A stretch of 64,000 nt of DNA from Streptomyces sp. CGMCC 4.7035 (GTDB lineage: Bacteria; Actinomycetota; Actinomycetes; Streptomycetales; Streptomycetaceae). Under the pieces are notes generated by a model, which was given only the letters and a program-made list of their open reading frames with translations, ran no database searches and had not been told where the DNA came from. This document shows, in pieces, positions 19,674 to 27,455 of this stretch (position 1 is the first letter of the stretch; the number at the start of each line of letters is the position of its first letter). Made by a program: the position numbers and the translations under genes. Where the stretch lies: positions 3,596,001-3,660,000 of the forward strand of contig NZ_CP134053.1 in NCBI RefSeq assembly GCF_031583065.1. Reading direction: 5' to 3'.

Positions 19674-20735
19674 TCAGCAGATCTGGAGGACAGAGGTCGT
19701 CGCTCCCGCCACGACCCGGCTGCCCTGGGTGAAGGTCAGATCGAGCTCGGCCGTCGGCCGCCCGGCGGCGTCACGCTGCACCTGGCCGGGCGTGCCCGTG
19801 GTCCGCGACCGCACCGCGCAGCGCAGCGGCAGCCCCGGCTCCGCGAACCCGCGGAACGCCGCCCGCCAGCCGGTCAGTACGGCGTGCCCGGGCGCCAGCC
19901 CGTACAGCTCGCCCACGCTGAACAGCGCGGCTTGCCGGGACGCCTCCAGGAACACGGCGGCCGGCACCTCGGGTCCGGAGTCGGGCAGCACCTCTCGGGC
20001 CGCCGGGATGTCGACCGGGAAGTCCAGCGTCTCCTCGTCCTCCTCCAGCGGCAGCCCGATGAGGACGTTGCGCACCGAGCGCCGCCCCACGAGCTCCGGT
20101 CCCGGGACGCCGTGCCCCGTGGGCAGCCCGCTGTGGCCCTCGGCCGTCCGCTCGCTCTCCCGGCGGCTGAGCGCACGGTGGCTGCGGTAGACGCCGGGCA
20201 TTACGAACACCAGCCGTGCCTCCACCGTCCCGCACCGCTCGCCGTCGATGCCGATCGACGCCTGGCAGTCCATCGACCGCGGCACTCCTTTGACGACGTC
20301 GGTCGGCGTCAGTTCGAGATCCAGGGTGAGCTGGGCGGGCTGCCCGGAGCGCTGCCACGGGGTGAGCGCGGTGACTGCCATGCTGCAGCCGGCCAGCAGG
20401 ATCCTGCGGTTCTCGGGGACCCGGAAGTACCGTCCCGCCGCGAAGATCGCCATCTGCCGCAGCGACTCCATCGGGTAGAGAGGGTCGTGGAAGGGGGCCG
20501 TCGAGTCGGAGAACAGGGGGTGCTGATCGGGCAGTTGGGCGGAAAAACCGAACCGGTGGCGGCTTGGCGGGGTGGCGGCGTGCAGGAAGCCCTCGGGGGT
20601 GTCGGGGCGGTGCACCAGGTGGTGCGCGCCGATGAAGGGCGCAGCCGGAAAGGGAGTTGGCTGCGCGCCCTGCGCGAGCGGACTTGCCTGACGGACGGAC
20701 CACGGGCCGGGTGCGGAAGAGGAGAAGAGATTCAT
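19674..20735 (-). CDS. AfsA-like double hotdog protein
   Basis: A 353-residue AfsA-family protein with two hotdog repeats. Repeat 1 begins 'HLVHRPDTPEGFL' and contains 'DPLYPMESLRQMAIFAAG'; repeat 2 contains 'VPAAVFLEASRQAALFSVGE'. AfsA enzymes join a 3-ketoacyl-ACP to dihydroxyacetone phosphate to start gamma-butyrolactone signals. Here the DHxxGM element before the second 'LEAxRQ' helix is replaced by 'GPEVPAA', so the protein is divergent and may have another substrate or none. Being upstream of the SARP gene suggests a signalling or cluster-specific role. The cluster makes 3-ketoacyl thioesters that could in principle feed it (inference). Confidence 0.78.
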   Translation of the reverse strand: MNLFSSSAPGPWSVRQASPLAQGAQPTPFPAAPFIGAHHLVHRPDTPEGFLHAATPPSRHRFGFSAQLPDQHPLFSDSTAPFHDPLYPMESLRQMAIFAAGRYFRVPENRRILLAGCSMAVTALTPWQRSGQPAQLTLDLELTPTDVVKGVPRSMDCQASIGIDGERCGTVEARLVFVMPGVYRSHRALSRRESERTAEGHSGLPTGHGVPGPELVGRRSVRNVLIGLPLEEDEETLDFPVDIPAAREVLPDSGPEVPAAVFLEASRQAALFSVGELYGLAPGHAVLTGWRAAFRGFAEPGLPLRCAVRSRTTGTPGQVQRDAAGRPTAELDLTFTQGSRVVAGATTSVLQIC

Positions 20736-21013
20736 GGAGGTCCTCTGCGACGAAATCCGGACGGTCTGGCGGTGCGGGAGCGGGGGAGCCGGGAAAACGC
20801 TTCCGGCTCTTTCCTCGACGGTCTCCCGTCCCGCTGAAGAACCAGGGAAGAACCGAGGGATTCCGTTTCTCCGCGGAGGGCTGAGCGGTCTTGGCGAAGT
20901 CCGGTGCGGTATCGCGCCCCGTAAGGGGGCGGGGCGGTGACATCAGCGGCTCCGCCGCGCGGGCGCGACCGGCCCGCACCGGCCCACGGGTTCGCTCTCT
21001 TCCAGCGAAGCGC

Positions 21014-21337
21014 TCAGCTCGGTTCGCTCACCGGTGCCGAGGCCACCACGGGGTGGTCCGCCGCCAGCGGCGGCACGCTGCTCGCACCCCCCGGGGCACC
21101 GAGCGGAATGAAGACCTCCTGGTCGGCGGTCCGGTACGGCGACCACTCGACGGGGAGGGAGTCCTCGTAGAAGATGGCCTCCACCGGGCACACCGGCTCA
21201 CAGGCGCCGCAGTCCACGCATTCGTCCGGGTTGATGTACATCTTGCGCGGCCCCTCGTAGATGCAGTCCACGGGGCACTCGTCGATGCAGGCCTTGTCCT
21301 TGACGTCGACGCAGGGCTGGGCGATCACGTACGTCAT
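21014..21337 (-). CDS. fdxA: 7Fe ferredoxin (FdxA type)
   Basis: A 107-residue ferredoxin. Cys residues sit in 'CVDVKDKACIDECPVDCIY' and 'CVDCGACEPVCPVEAIF', the usual arrangement for one [3Fe-4S] and one [4Fe-4S] centre. The C-terminal 30 residues are Pro/Ala/Val-rich and not conserved. The start ATG overlaps the stop of the oxidoreductase beta-subunit gene (ATGA), so it is the third gene of the kor operon and the likely electron carrier for that enzyme. Confidence 0.93.
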   Translation of the reverse strand: MTYVIAQPCVDVKDKACIDECPVDCIYEGPRKMYINPDECVDCGACEPVCPVEAIFYEDSLPVEWSPYRTADQEVFIPLGAPGGASSVPPLAADHPVVASAPVSEPS

Positions 21338-22392
21338 GCGGAACTCCCCACGGTCCAGGTGTCGTTGCCGGTGATGAGGGCGGCCAGGTCCCCCTTGCCG
21401 TACTGCTCGATCGCCGTGTCGAGCTGCTCGGCCATCCGCCTGTCGTAGACGGGCCGGGCGGTGTCGCGGAAGACGCCGATCGGGGTGTGGTGCAGCGTGT
21501 CCGGGTCGGCCAGCCGGGACAGCCCGAAGGCGGTCACCGGGGAGGCCGCGTGGGCGTCATGGACCAGCAGGTCGGCCTCATTCTCCGGCGTCACGGTGAC
21601 CACCTCCAGTTCTCCCGTGCTCGCATCCCGTACGACACCGCGCGCGCCCTCGGCGCCGAAGCGGATGGGCTGCCCGTGCTCCAGCCGGATCACGGCCTCC
21701 TCGGCGGTCTGCTTGTCCTTGAGGGCGTCGAAGGCGCCGTCGTTGAAGATGTTGCAGTTCTGGTAGATCTCCACCAGGGCCGTGCCCGGGTGGGCGGCGG
21801 CCTGCCGCAGCACCGACGTGAGGTGCTTGCGGTCCGAGTCGATCGTCCGCGCCACGAAGGACGCCTCGGCGCCGATCGCCAGCGACACCGGGTTGAAGGG
21901 CGCGTCCAGCGAGCCCATCGGCGTCGACTTGGTGATCTTGCCGACCTCCGACGTCGGCGAGTACTGGCCCTTGGTCAGACCGTAGATCCGGTTGTTGAAC
22001 AGCAGAATCTTGAGGTTGACGTTGCGGCGCAGAGCGTGGATCAGATGATTGCCGCCGATGGACAGGGCGTCACCATCGCCGGTGACCACCCACACGCTCA
22101 AGTCCCGCCTGGTGGTGGCGAGTCCGGTGGCGATGGCGGGGGCGCGGCCGTGGATGGAGTGCATGCCGTACGTGTTCATGTAGTACGGGAAGCGGGACGA
22201 GCAGCCGATGCCCGAGACGAAGACGATGTTCTCCTTGGCGAGGCCGAGTTCGGGCATGAAGCCCTGGACGGCGGCCAGGATCGCGTAGTCACCGCAGCCG
22301 GGGCACCAGCGCACCTCCTGATCGGACTTGAAGTCCCTTGCCGAGAGGGTGACTTCGCTCCTCGGTATCAGGGACAGCGCCTCAGCGGGCAT
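21334..22392 (-). CDS. korB: 2-oxoacid:ferredoxin oxidoreductase, beta subunit
   Basis: A 352-residue subunit carrying thiamine pyrophosphate and an iron-sulfur centre. Visible are 'WCPGCGDYAILAA', 'GIGCSSRFPYYMNTYGMHSIHGRA', the TPP motif 'VTGDGDALSIGGNHLIHALRRN' ending in 'LLFNNRIYGLTKGQYSPTS'. With the alpha subunit it cleaves 2-oxoglutarate (or another 2-oxoacid) with CoA to acyl-CoA, CO2 and reduced ferredoxin. The ATG overlaps the alpha-subunit stop by 11 nt. KorB-type rather than pyruvate-specific is the usual assignment for this two-gene layout. Confidence 0.92.
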   Translation of the reverse strand: MPAEALSLIPRSEVTLSARDFKSDQEVRWCPGCGDYAILAAVQGFMPELGLAKENIVFVSGIGCSSRFPYYMNTYGMHSIHGRAPAIATGLATTRRDLSVWVVTGDGDALSIGGNHLIHALRRNVNLKILLFNNRIYGLTKGQYSPTSEVGKITKSTPMGSLDAPFNPVSLAIGAEASFVARTIDSDRKHLTSVLRQAAAHPGTALVEIYQNCNIFNDGAFDALKDKQTAEEAVIRLEHGQPIRFGAEGARGVVRDASTGELEVVTVTPENEADLLVHDAHAASPVTAFGLSRLADPDTLHHTPIGVFRDTARPVYDRRMAEQLDTAIEQYGKGDLAALITGNDTWTVGSSA

Positions 22393-24286
22393 GGGCGGCC
22401 TCCTTGAGAGCCTGCGCTAGCTGTTCGGCCTTGAACGGCATGCCGTTGACCTGGGTGTGGGATTCGGCGTCCACCAGGTACTTCGCCCGGATCAGCTTGG
22501 CGAGCTGACCGAGGTTCATCTCGGGGACGAGCACACGGTCGTAGGACCGCAGCACCTCGCCCAGGTTGCGCGGGAAAGGGTTGAGATGGCGCAGGTGGGC
22601 CTGCGCGATCGACTCCCCGGCTGCCTGCAGCCGCCGTACAGCCGCCGTGATCGGTCCGTACGTCGAACCCCAGCCGAGGACGAGGGTGTTGGCCTGGTGC
22701 GGGTCGTCGACGTCCAGGTCCGGTACGTCGATGCCGTCGATCTTGGCCTGGCGGGTGCGGACCATGAAGTCGTGGTTGGCGGGGTCGTACGAGATGTTGC
22801 CGGTGCCGTCCTGCTTCTCGATGCCGCCGATGCGGTGTTCCAGGCCTGGGGTGCCGGGGACGGCCCAGGGGCGGGCGAGGGTGCGCGGGTCGCGCTTGTA
22901 GGGCCGGAAGACTTCGGTGCCGTCGTCCAGGGTGTGGTTCGGGCCTTGCGCGAACTGCACGTGCAGATCGGGTAGTTCGTCGATCGCCGGGATGCGCCAG
23001 GGCTCGGAGCCGTTGGCGAGGTAGCCGTCGGACAGGAGGAAGACGGGGGTGCGGTAGGTGAGTGCGATGCGGGCGGCGTCGAGGGCGGCGTCGAAGCAGT
23101 CGGCGGGGGTGCGGGGGGCGATCACCGGGACCGGGGCCTCGCCGTTGCGGCCGTACATCGCCTGCAGCAGGTCGGCCTGCTCGGTCTTGGTGGGCAAGCC
23201 GGTGGAGGGGCCGCCGCGCTGGATGTCGAGGATCAGCAGGGGGAGTTCGAGGGATACGGCGAGTCCGATGGTCTCCGACTTGAGGGCCACGCCCGGGCCG
23301 GAGGTCGTCGTCACCGCCAGTGAGCCGCCGAAGGCGGCGCCCAGGGCCGCGCCGATGGCCGCGATCTCGTCCTCGGCCTGGAAGGTCCGCACGCCGAAGT
23401 TCTTGTGCCTGCTCAGCTCGTGCAGGATGTCCGAGGCCGGCGTGATCGGGTACGAGCCCAGGAACAGCGGCAGATCGGCTTGTTGGGAGGCCGCAATCAG
23501 GCCGTAGGCGAGCGCCAGGTTCCCGGAGATGTTCCGGTAGGTGCCCTCGGGGAAGGCCTGTGCCGCCGGTGCGACCTCGTAGGAGACGGCGAAGCCCTCG
23601 GTCGTCTCGCCGAAGTTCCAGCCGGCGCGGACGGCGGCGATGTTGGCCTCGGCGATCTCCGGCCTCTTGGCGAACTTCGTCTTCAGGAACTTCTCGGTGC
23701 CGTCGGTGGGCCGGTGGTACATCCAGCTCAGCAGGCCCAGCGCGAACATGTTCCGGCTGCGCTCGGCGTCCTTGCGGCTCAGCCCGAAGTCCTTCAGTGC
23801 CTGCACCGTCAGCGTGGTGAGGGGCACCGGATGCACGTGGTAGCCGTCCAGCGAGCCGTCCTGGAGGGGACTGTGCGCATAGCCGACCTTCTGCAGCGCC
23901 CGCGGGGTGAACTCATCGGTGTCGACGATGACTTCACCGCCCCGCGGGACGTCGCCGATGTTCGCCTTCAGGGCCGCCGGGTTCATCGCGACCAGGACGT
24001 CCGGCGCGTCCCCGGGGGTGAGGATGTCGTGGTCGGCGAAGTGTAGCTGGAAGGAGGAGACCCCGGGGAGGGTGCCGGCGGGGGCGCGGATCTCGGCAGG
24101 GAAGTTCGGCAGGGTGGCGAGGTCGTTGCCGAATGAGGCGGTCTGCGAGGTGAACCGGTCACCGGTGAGCTGAATTCCGTCGCCCGAGTCGCCCGCGAAA
24201 CGGATGACCACCCGGTTGAGACGGCGGACCGTGCCGGACCGGCGTGCCGGCCGCCCCGCCGTGCTGCCTGCTGTGTGAACCGTCAC
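22382..24286 (-). CDS. korA: 2-oxoacid:ferredoxin oxidoreductase, fused gamma-alpha subunit
   Basis: A 634-residue protein in which the gamma domain (about residues 25-215, 'RFAGDSGDGIQLTGDRF') is fused ahead of the alpha subunit ('GNLALAYGLIAASQQADLPLFLGSYPITPASDILHEL', broken here only for reference). The transketolase-like pyrimidine-binding features 'FQAEDEIAAIGAALGAAFGG' and 'TTSGPGVALKSE' are present. It is the first gene of the kor operon and starts at GTG 24286 with GAGGGAC upstream. Short 12-bp tandem repeats lie just before it. Confidence 0.92.
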   Translation of the reverse strand: MTVHTAGSTAGRPARRSGTVRRLNRVVIRFAGDSGDGIQLTGDRFTSQTASFGNDLATLPNFPAEIRAPAGTLPGVSSFQLHFADHDILTPGDAPDVLVAMNPAALKANIGDVPRGGEVIVDTDEFTPRALQKVGYAHSPLQDGSLDGYHVHPVPLTTLTVQALKDFGLSRKDAERSRNMFALGLLSWMYHRPTDGTEKFLKTKFAKRPEIAEANIAAVRAGWNFGETTEGFAVSYEVAPAAQAFPEGTYRNISGNLALAYGLIAASQQADLPLFLGSYPITPASDILHELSRHKNFGVRTFQAEDEIAAIGAALGAAFGGSLAVTTTSGPGVALKSETIGLAVSLELPLLILDIQRGGPSTGLPTKTEQADLLQAMYGRNGEAPVPVIAPRTPADCFDAALDAARIALTYRTPVFLLSDGYLANGSEPWRIPAIDELPDLHVQFAQGPNHTLDDGTEVFRPYKRDPRTLARPWAVPGTPGLEHRIGGIEKQDGTGNISYDPANHDFMVRTRQAKIDGIDVPDLDVDDPHQANTLVLGWGSTYGPITAAVRRLQAAGESIAQAHLRHLNPFPRNLGEVLRSYDRVLVPEMNLGQLAKLIRAKYLVDAESHTQVNGMPFKAEQLAQALKEAAHAR

Positions 24287-24299
24287 CAGCTGTCCCTCT

Positions 24300-24359
24300 T
24301 CTCGTCGGATGTCTCGTCGGATGTCGCATCGGGTGTCGCATCGGGTGTCTCGTCGGATG
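24300..24359. repeat. Five tandem 12-bp units upstream of korA
   Basis: Five consecutive 12-bp units, three TCTCGTCGGATG and two TCGCATCGGGTG, run from 24300 to 24359, beginning 14 nt upstream of the korA start codon. They lie in the likely 5' leader or promoter of the kor operon. Function unknown; slippage or a regulator array are both possible. Confidence 0.85.
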
Positions 24360-24535
24360 TCCGTGGACTGTGTGAACGCGGCGTGCCGCCGACCGCTCGT
24401 ACCCTAGGAATCCGCCCTTGCGACCCGCCAAAGTCGCCCCGGGGCATATGAGAAGTTCACATACCACGGATGACTTCCTGGCTGTCCCGCACGGCGTGCC
24501 CGCCGTCACAATCGGCACGACGGAAAGGGGACGCC

Positions 24536-25183
24536 ATGCCGCGGGTCGTCGGGAGTCGCGCCCTTCACCTGTGGTCGCTGCGTGAGGACGTGGTCGTCGA
24601 GGTCGACGCCGACGGCCGCGAGTTGGTGCTGCGCAGCGGGTCCGGGACCGAGCGGATCAGCCGGCCGGACCCGTTGGTGCGCGAGGCCCTCAGACGCATG
24701 GAGTTGGGGCCGGTGCTGCTCGCGAACGTGGTGGCCCGGATCGACGGCGGCGACGAGGACGGCCGGGAGGAGCGTGCGCTGCTCGTGCTGCTGCCGGTGC
24801 TGAGCAGGCTGTCCCATCTCATGGTGCGCACCCTGAGCTGGGAGGACCTGCGCGGCCCGCTGCTCTCGGTCGTGTCCACCCGGCCGGGCGCGGTCTTCAC
24901 CCCAGTGCGTCTGCCGGCGCAGCGGCTGATCCGGCTGATCGGCGGCGTGTCGCTGACCCTGGAGAAGGCCGGGTTCGCCCTGAACAGCGCCGTGTCCCCG
25001 CACCGGGTGCATCTGCACCGCCCGGAGGCCGTCTGGGTGGTCGGCCTCCTGGCCTGGCCGGTCACCCCGTCCCACGCCTGCGCCGTACTGCCGCTGCCGC
25101 CCGAGGTGACTTGGGCGATGCTCAACTACCTCGCCGCGGCCGGCATGACGGAGGACTGCGAACCTGCGATCGCGGAACCCTAG
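24536..25183 (+). CDS. SagB-like protein, N-terminal domain only (probably truncated)
   Basis: A 215-residue product that begins 'MPRVVGSRALHLWSLREDVVVEV' and runs through 'LHRPEAVWVVGLLAWPVTPSHACAVLPLPPEV' to 'LNYLAAAGMTEDC'. This resembles the winged-helix-like N-terminal domain that precedes the FMN nitroreductase domain in actinobacterial SagB-type TOMM dehydrogenases (recognised by eye). The oxidoreductase half is absent: the stop codon falls at the first bases of a 21-bp terminal repeat at 25182. Start ATG 24536 has GGAAAGGGGA just upstream. If truncated, the locus has lost its azoline dehydrogenase. Alternatively it is a stand-alone domain. It faces the peptide operon on the other strand. 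Confidence 0.55.
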   Translation: MPRVVGSRALHLWSLREDVVVEVDADGRELVLRSGSGTERISRPDPLVREALRRMELGPVLLANVVARIDGGDEDGREERALLVLLPVLSRLSHLMVRTLSWEDLRGPLLSVVSTRPGAVFTPVRLPAQRLIRLIGGVSLTLEKAGFALNSAVSPHRVHLHRPEAVWVVGLLAWPVTPSHACAVLPLPPEVTWAMLNYLAAAGMTEDCEPAIAEP

Positions 25184-25397
25184 GGGGTGTCCGGCGGATC
25201 AGCTCGGCGTCGCGGGCCCTGGCACGCGCTCCCCCTGCCTTACAGTAAGGGCGTGGGGCCCCAGCGGCGTTGTCGTCGGTCGTCATGACTCCGCCATGAC
25301 TCCCTCCCCCGCCTTGCAGCTGCACGCACCAGATCCCCCTCGGCTCGGCCAAGACGTGCCGCGCCTCACTGCCGACCTGATCCGCCGGACACCCCCT
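25182..25397. mobile_element. 216-bp MITE-like element with 21-bp perfect terminal inverted repeats
   Basis: Left end 25182-25202 (AGGGGGTGTCCGGCGGATCA plus G) and right end 25377-25397 are exact inverted copies, and weaker complementarity continues inward. No transposase is encoded. I see no convincing target duplication in the flanks. The left end coincides with the stop codon of the truncated SagB-like gene, and the right end lies 19 nt from the stop of the response-regulator gene. A further partial copy lies at 30116-30141. Confidence 0.65.
25238..25250. promoter_or_regulatory. Palindrome CCTTACAGTAAGG inside the small element
   Basis: A perfect 6-1-6 palindrome, like operators of TetR-family repressors, sits in the middle of the 216-bp element. 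It may be a left-over operator or promoter part; no divergent gene uses it now. Confidence 0.4.
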
Positions 25398-25415
25398 GGG
25401 CCCGGCCCGCGAGGC

Positions 25416-26024
25416 TCACAGCAGCCAACCCGACTCCTGGGCTATCAGGACCGCGTCCACGCGGTTGCGGGCGTTGAGCTTGGTCGTGATGGTGGTGAGG
25501 TAGTTGCGGACCGTGCCGGTGGACAGGTGGAGTTCCGCCGCTATCTCGGAGGGTTCCGCGCCCTTGGCCGCCAGCCGCAGTACCTCGGTCTCGCGCTCGG
25601 TCAGCGGGCTCTCCTGCCCGCCCCACGCGGCCAGCGCCAGCTGCGGGTCCACCACGCGCTGCCCGGCGGCCACCCGGCGTACCGCCGAGGCCAGTTCGTC
25701 GGGCGGGGCGTCCTTGAGGATGTATCCGTTGACCTGCGCCGAGATGGCCCTCAGCAGGGTTCCCGGCCGGCCCATGCTGGTGAGGATGAGGACGCGGCAC
25801 CCGGGCAGCTGCTCGCGCAGCCGGACGGCGGCCGTCAGCCCGTCGATGCCGGGCAGATCGATGTCGATGATCGCGACGTCGGGCCGGTGCCGCAGCGCCG
25901 TCGGCACGATGTCGTCGCCGTTCTCGACCTCGCAGACCACGTCGATGTCGTGTTCCAGGCCGAGCAGTGCCACGAGTGCCCCGCGGACCATGTGCATGTC
26001 CTCGGCCAGCAGTACGCGAATCAC
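25416..26024 (-). CDS. NarL/LuxR-type response regulator
   Basis: A 202-residue two-component regulator. The receiver domain has 'VLLAEDMHMVRGAL', phospho-acceptor Asp in 'IIDIDLPGIDG' and Lys in 'YILKDAPPDE'; the C-terminal LuxR helix-turn-helix reads 'LTERETEVLRLAAKGAEPSEIAAEL' (motif only in part). I chose GTG 26024 ('VIRVLLAED') with GGGGGA just before it; upstream codons to 26120 do not look like protein. It lies 119 nt after the kinase gene on the same strand, and the pair is DesK/DesR-like. It probably controls the YcaO/peptide locus or responds to its product. Confidence 0.9.
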   Translation of the reverse strand: MIRVLLAEDMHMVRGALVALLGLEHDIDVVCEVENGDDIVPTALRHRPDVAIIDIDLPGIDGLTAAVRLREQLPGCRVLILTSMGRPGTLLRAISAQVNGYILKDAPPDELASAVRRVAAGQRVVDPQLALAAWGGQESPLTERETEVLRLAAKGAEPSEIAAELHLSTGTVRNYLTTITTKLNARNRVDAVLIAQESGWLL

Positions 26025-26143
26025 CTGTCCCCCGATTCCCCGCGTCGTGCCCGATGTGTCGCGCTCGGCGACTGTATCAATTCGAATGGCGTACGAGTGG
26101 GTCCTGTCGACGGCGTCCAAGGAGGTGGGAGTGAACGTTCCGG

Positions 26144-27364
26144 TTATCCCGCGGCCGGGCCGCCGTCGGGTTCCGGCGCGGCGGCCGGTGCGACGGCCCG
26201 CACCCTGAAGGTGCCGTCCGGCAGGGCGCCGGAGTCCAGGCCGCCGCCGATCTCGCCGAGCCGCAGTGCCAGGTTCCCCAGCCCGCTGCCACCGTAGTCG
26301 GACGGAGCGCGCCGGCCCGTCTCCACACCGTCGTTGACGACGGACAGCGTGACCAGTTCCCTGTCGGTGGTGACCCGTATCTCGCAGCGGGTGGCCTTAC
26401 TGTGCCGCAGCACGTTGGTGACGGCCTCCCGCAACACCGCGGCCAGCGCGTTCTCCACCTGTCTGCTGACCTCCCCGGTCGCCACCTCGACCCGTACGGC
26501 CACATCGGCCGCGCTGAGCACCGACTCCGCGGAGGTGGCCTCCTGGGCCAGCGACATGTCCCTGAAGCCGCTGGCCACCCGGCGTACGTCGGTCAGGGAC
26601 TGGCGGGAGATGGCCAGGATGTCGTCGACCTCCTGCACGGCGCGCTCGGGATGCGCCGGGATCAGCCGGTGCACCAGCTCGCTCTTCAGTGTGATCGCGG
26701 ACAGCCCGAAGCCGATCAGGTCATGCAGGTCCCGGGCGAAGCGCAATCGCTCCCTGACCACCGCGAGACGGGCCAACTCCCCGCGGGCGTCGTGCAGTTC
26801 CTGGACCGTCTCGGCCAGGTGCGAGAGGCCGTACACGACGAGCCCGGTCAGCAGCGTGGACTCGCACAGGTAGATCGAGTCGACGATTCTCATGCCGTCC
26901 ACCAGCGGCGGCACCAGCATGCTGAGCCCCACGGCGACGAACAGGATCCAGGCCGGCCGCGGGGGCAGCAGGAGCAGCAGGGAGCCGGCGAGGAAGCCGC
27001 CGAGTGCGCCCCACTGGGCGTGGAAGACGAAGAGCGGCAGATAGGTGAGCAGGAACTGCACGCCCAGGGTGAGGGCCTTCTCACGCGCCGGGCGCCGCCC
27101 CGCCCCTGGCGCGGAGTGTCTGATCTGGATGAGGAAGACCACGACGAGCGCCACGAAGGCAAAGACGTCCGCGGCGGGGGAGAGCCGCACGCTCAGGATG
27201 TTGAGCATGGCGATCAGCAGGAAGCTGAACAGTGCCCACTTCAGGATGACCCGGGCCAGGCGCCGCCCGGGTAACACCTGGTTCGCTCGCGTGCCCCCCG
27301 TGCCGGAGGGCACCGCCTCTCGGACGAGACCTTCACGTGATCCAAGACGTGTGCTGGTCTTCAC
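26144..27364 (-). CDS. DesK-like sensor histidine kinase
   Basis: A 406-residue kinase with about five to six membrane segments in the first 190 residues, then HisKA_3 dimerisation region 'RERLRFARDLHDLIGFGLSAI' (phospho-His in 'DLHD') and an HATPase domain with 'LREAVTNVLRHSKAT', 'VVNDGV' and 'GGSGLGNLALRL'. The GTG start 27364 follows GAGGAG. Upstream by 91 nt is the YcaO gene stop. The membrane-embedded sensor with no large external domain fits sensing of a lipid, a membrane state or a hydrophobic peptide. Confidence 0.9.
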   Translation of the reverse strand: MKTSTRLGSREGLVREAVPSGTGGTRANQVLPGRRLARVILKWALFSFLLIAMLNILSVRLSPAADVFAFVALVVVFLIQIRHSAPGAGRRPAREKALTLGVQFLLTYLPLFVFHAQWGALGGFLAGSLLLLLPPRPAWILFVAVGLSMLVPPLVDGMRIVDSIYLCESTLLTGLVVYGLSHLAETVQELHDARGELARLAVVRERLRFARDLHDLIGFGLSAITLKSELVHRLIPAHPERAVQEVDDILAISRQSLTDVRRVASGFRDMSLAQEATSAESVLSAADVAVRVEVATGEVSRQVENALAAVLREAVTNVLRHSKATRCEIRVTTDRELVTLSVVNDGVETGRRAPSDYGGSGLGNLALRLGEIGGGLDSGALPDGTFRVRAVAPAAAPEPDGGPAAG

Positions 27365-27455
27365 GGACTCCTCTTTCGCAGCCAGGGGGAGTTCGTTGTG
27401 GATCGTATGGGAATCAGGTGAAGGCCATGTGTGACTTTGAATGACAGTTGAAGTT

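Noticed and set aside
20915..20931. Short GC-rich hairpin after the ferredoxin gene
   Set aside because: Only a 6-bp stem in very GC-rich sequence, about 80 nt past the stop; too weak to call a terminator.
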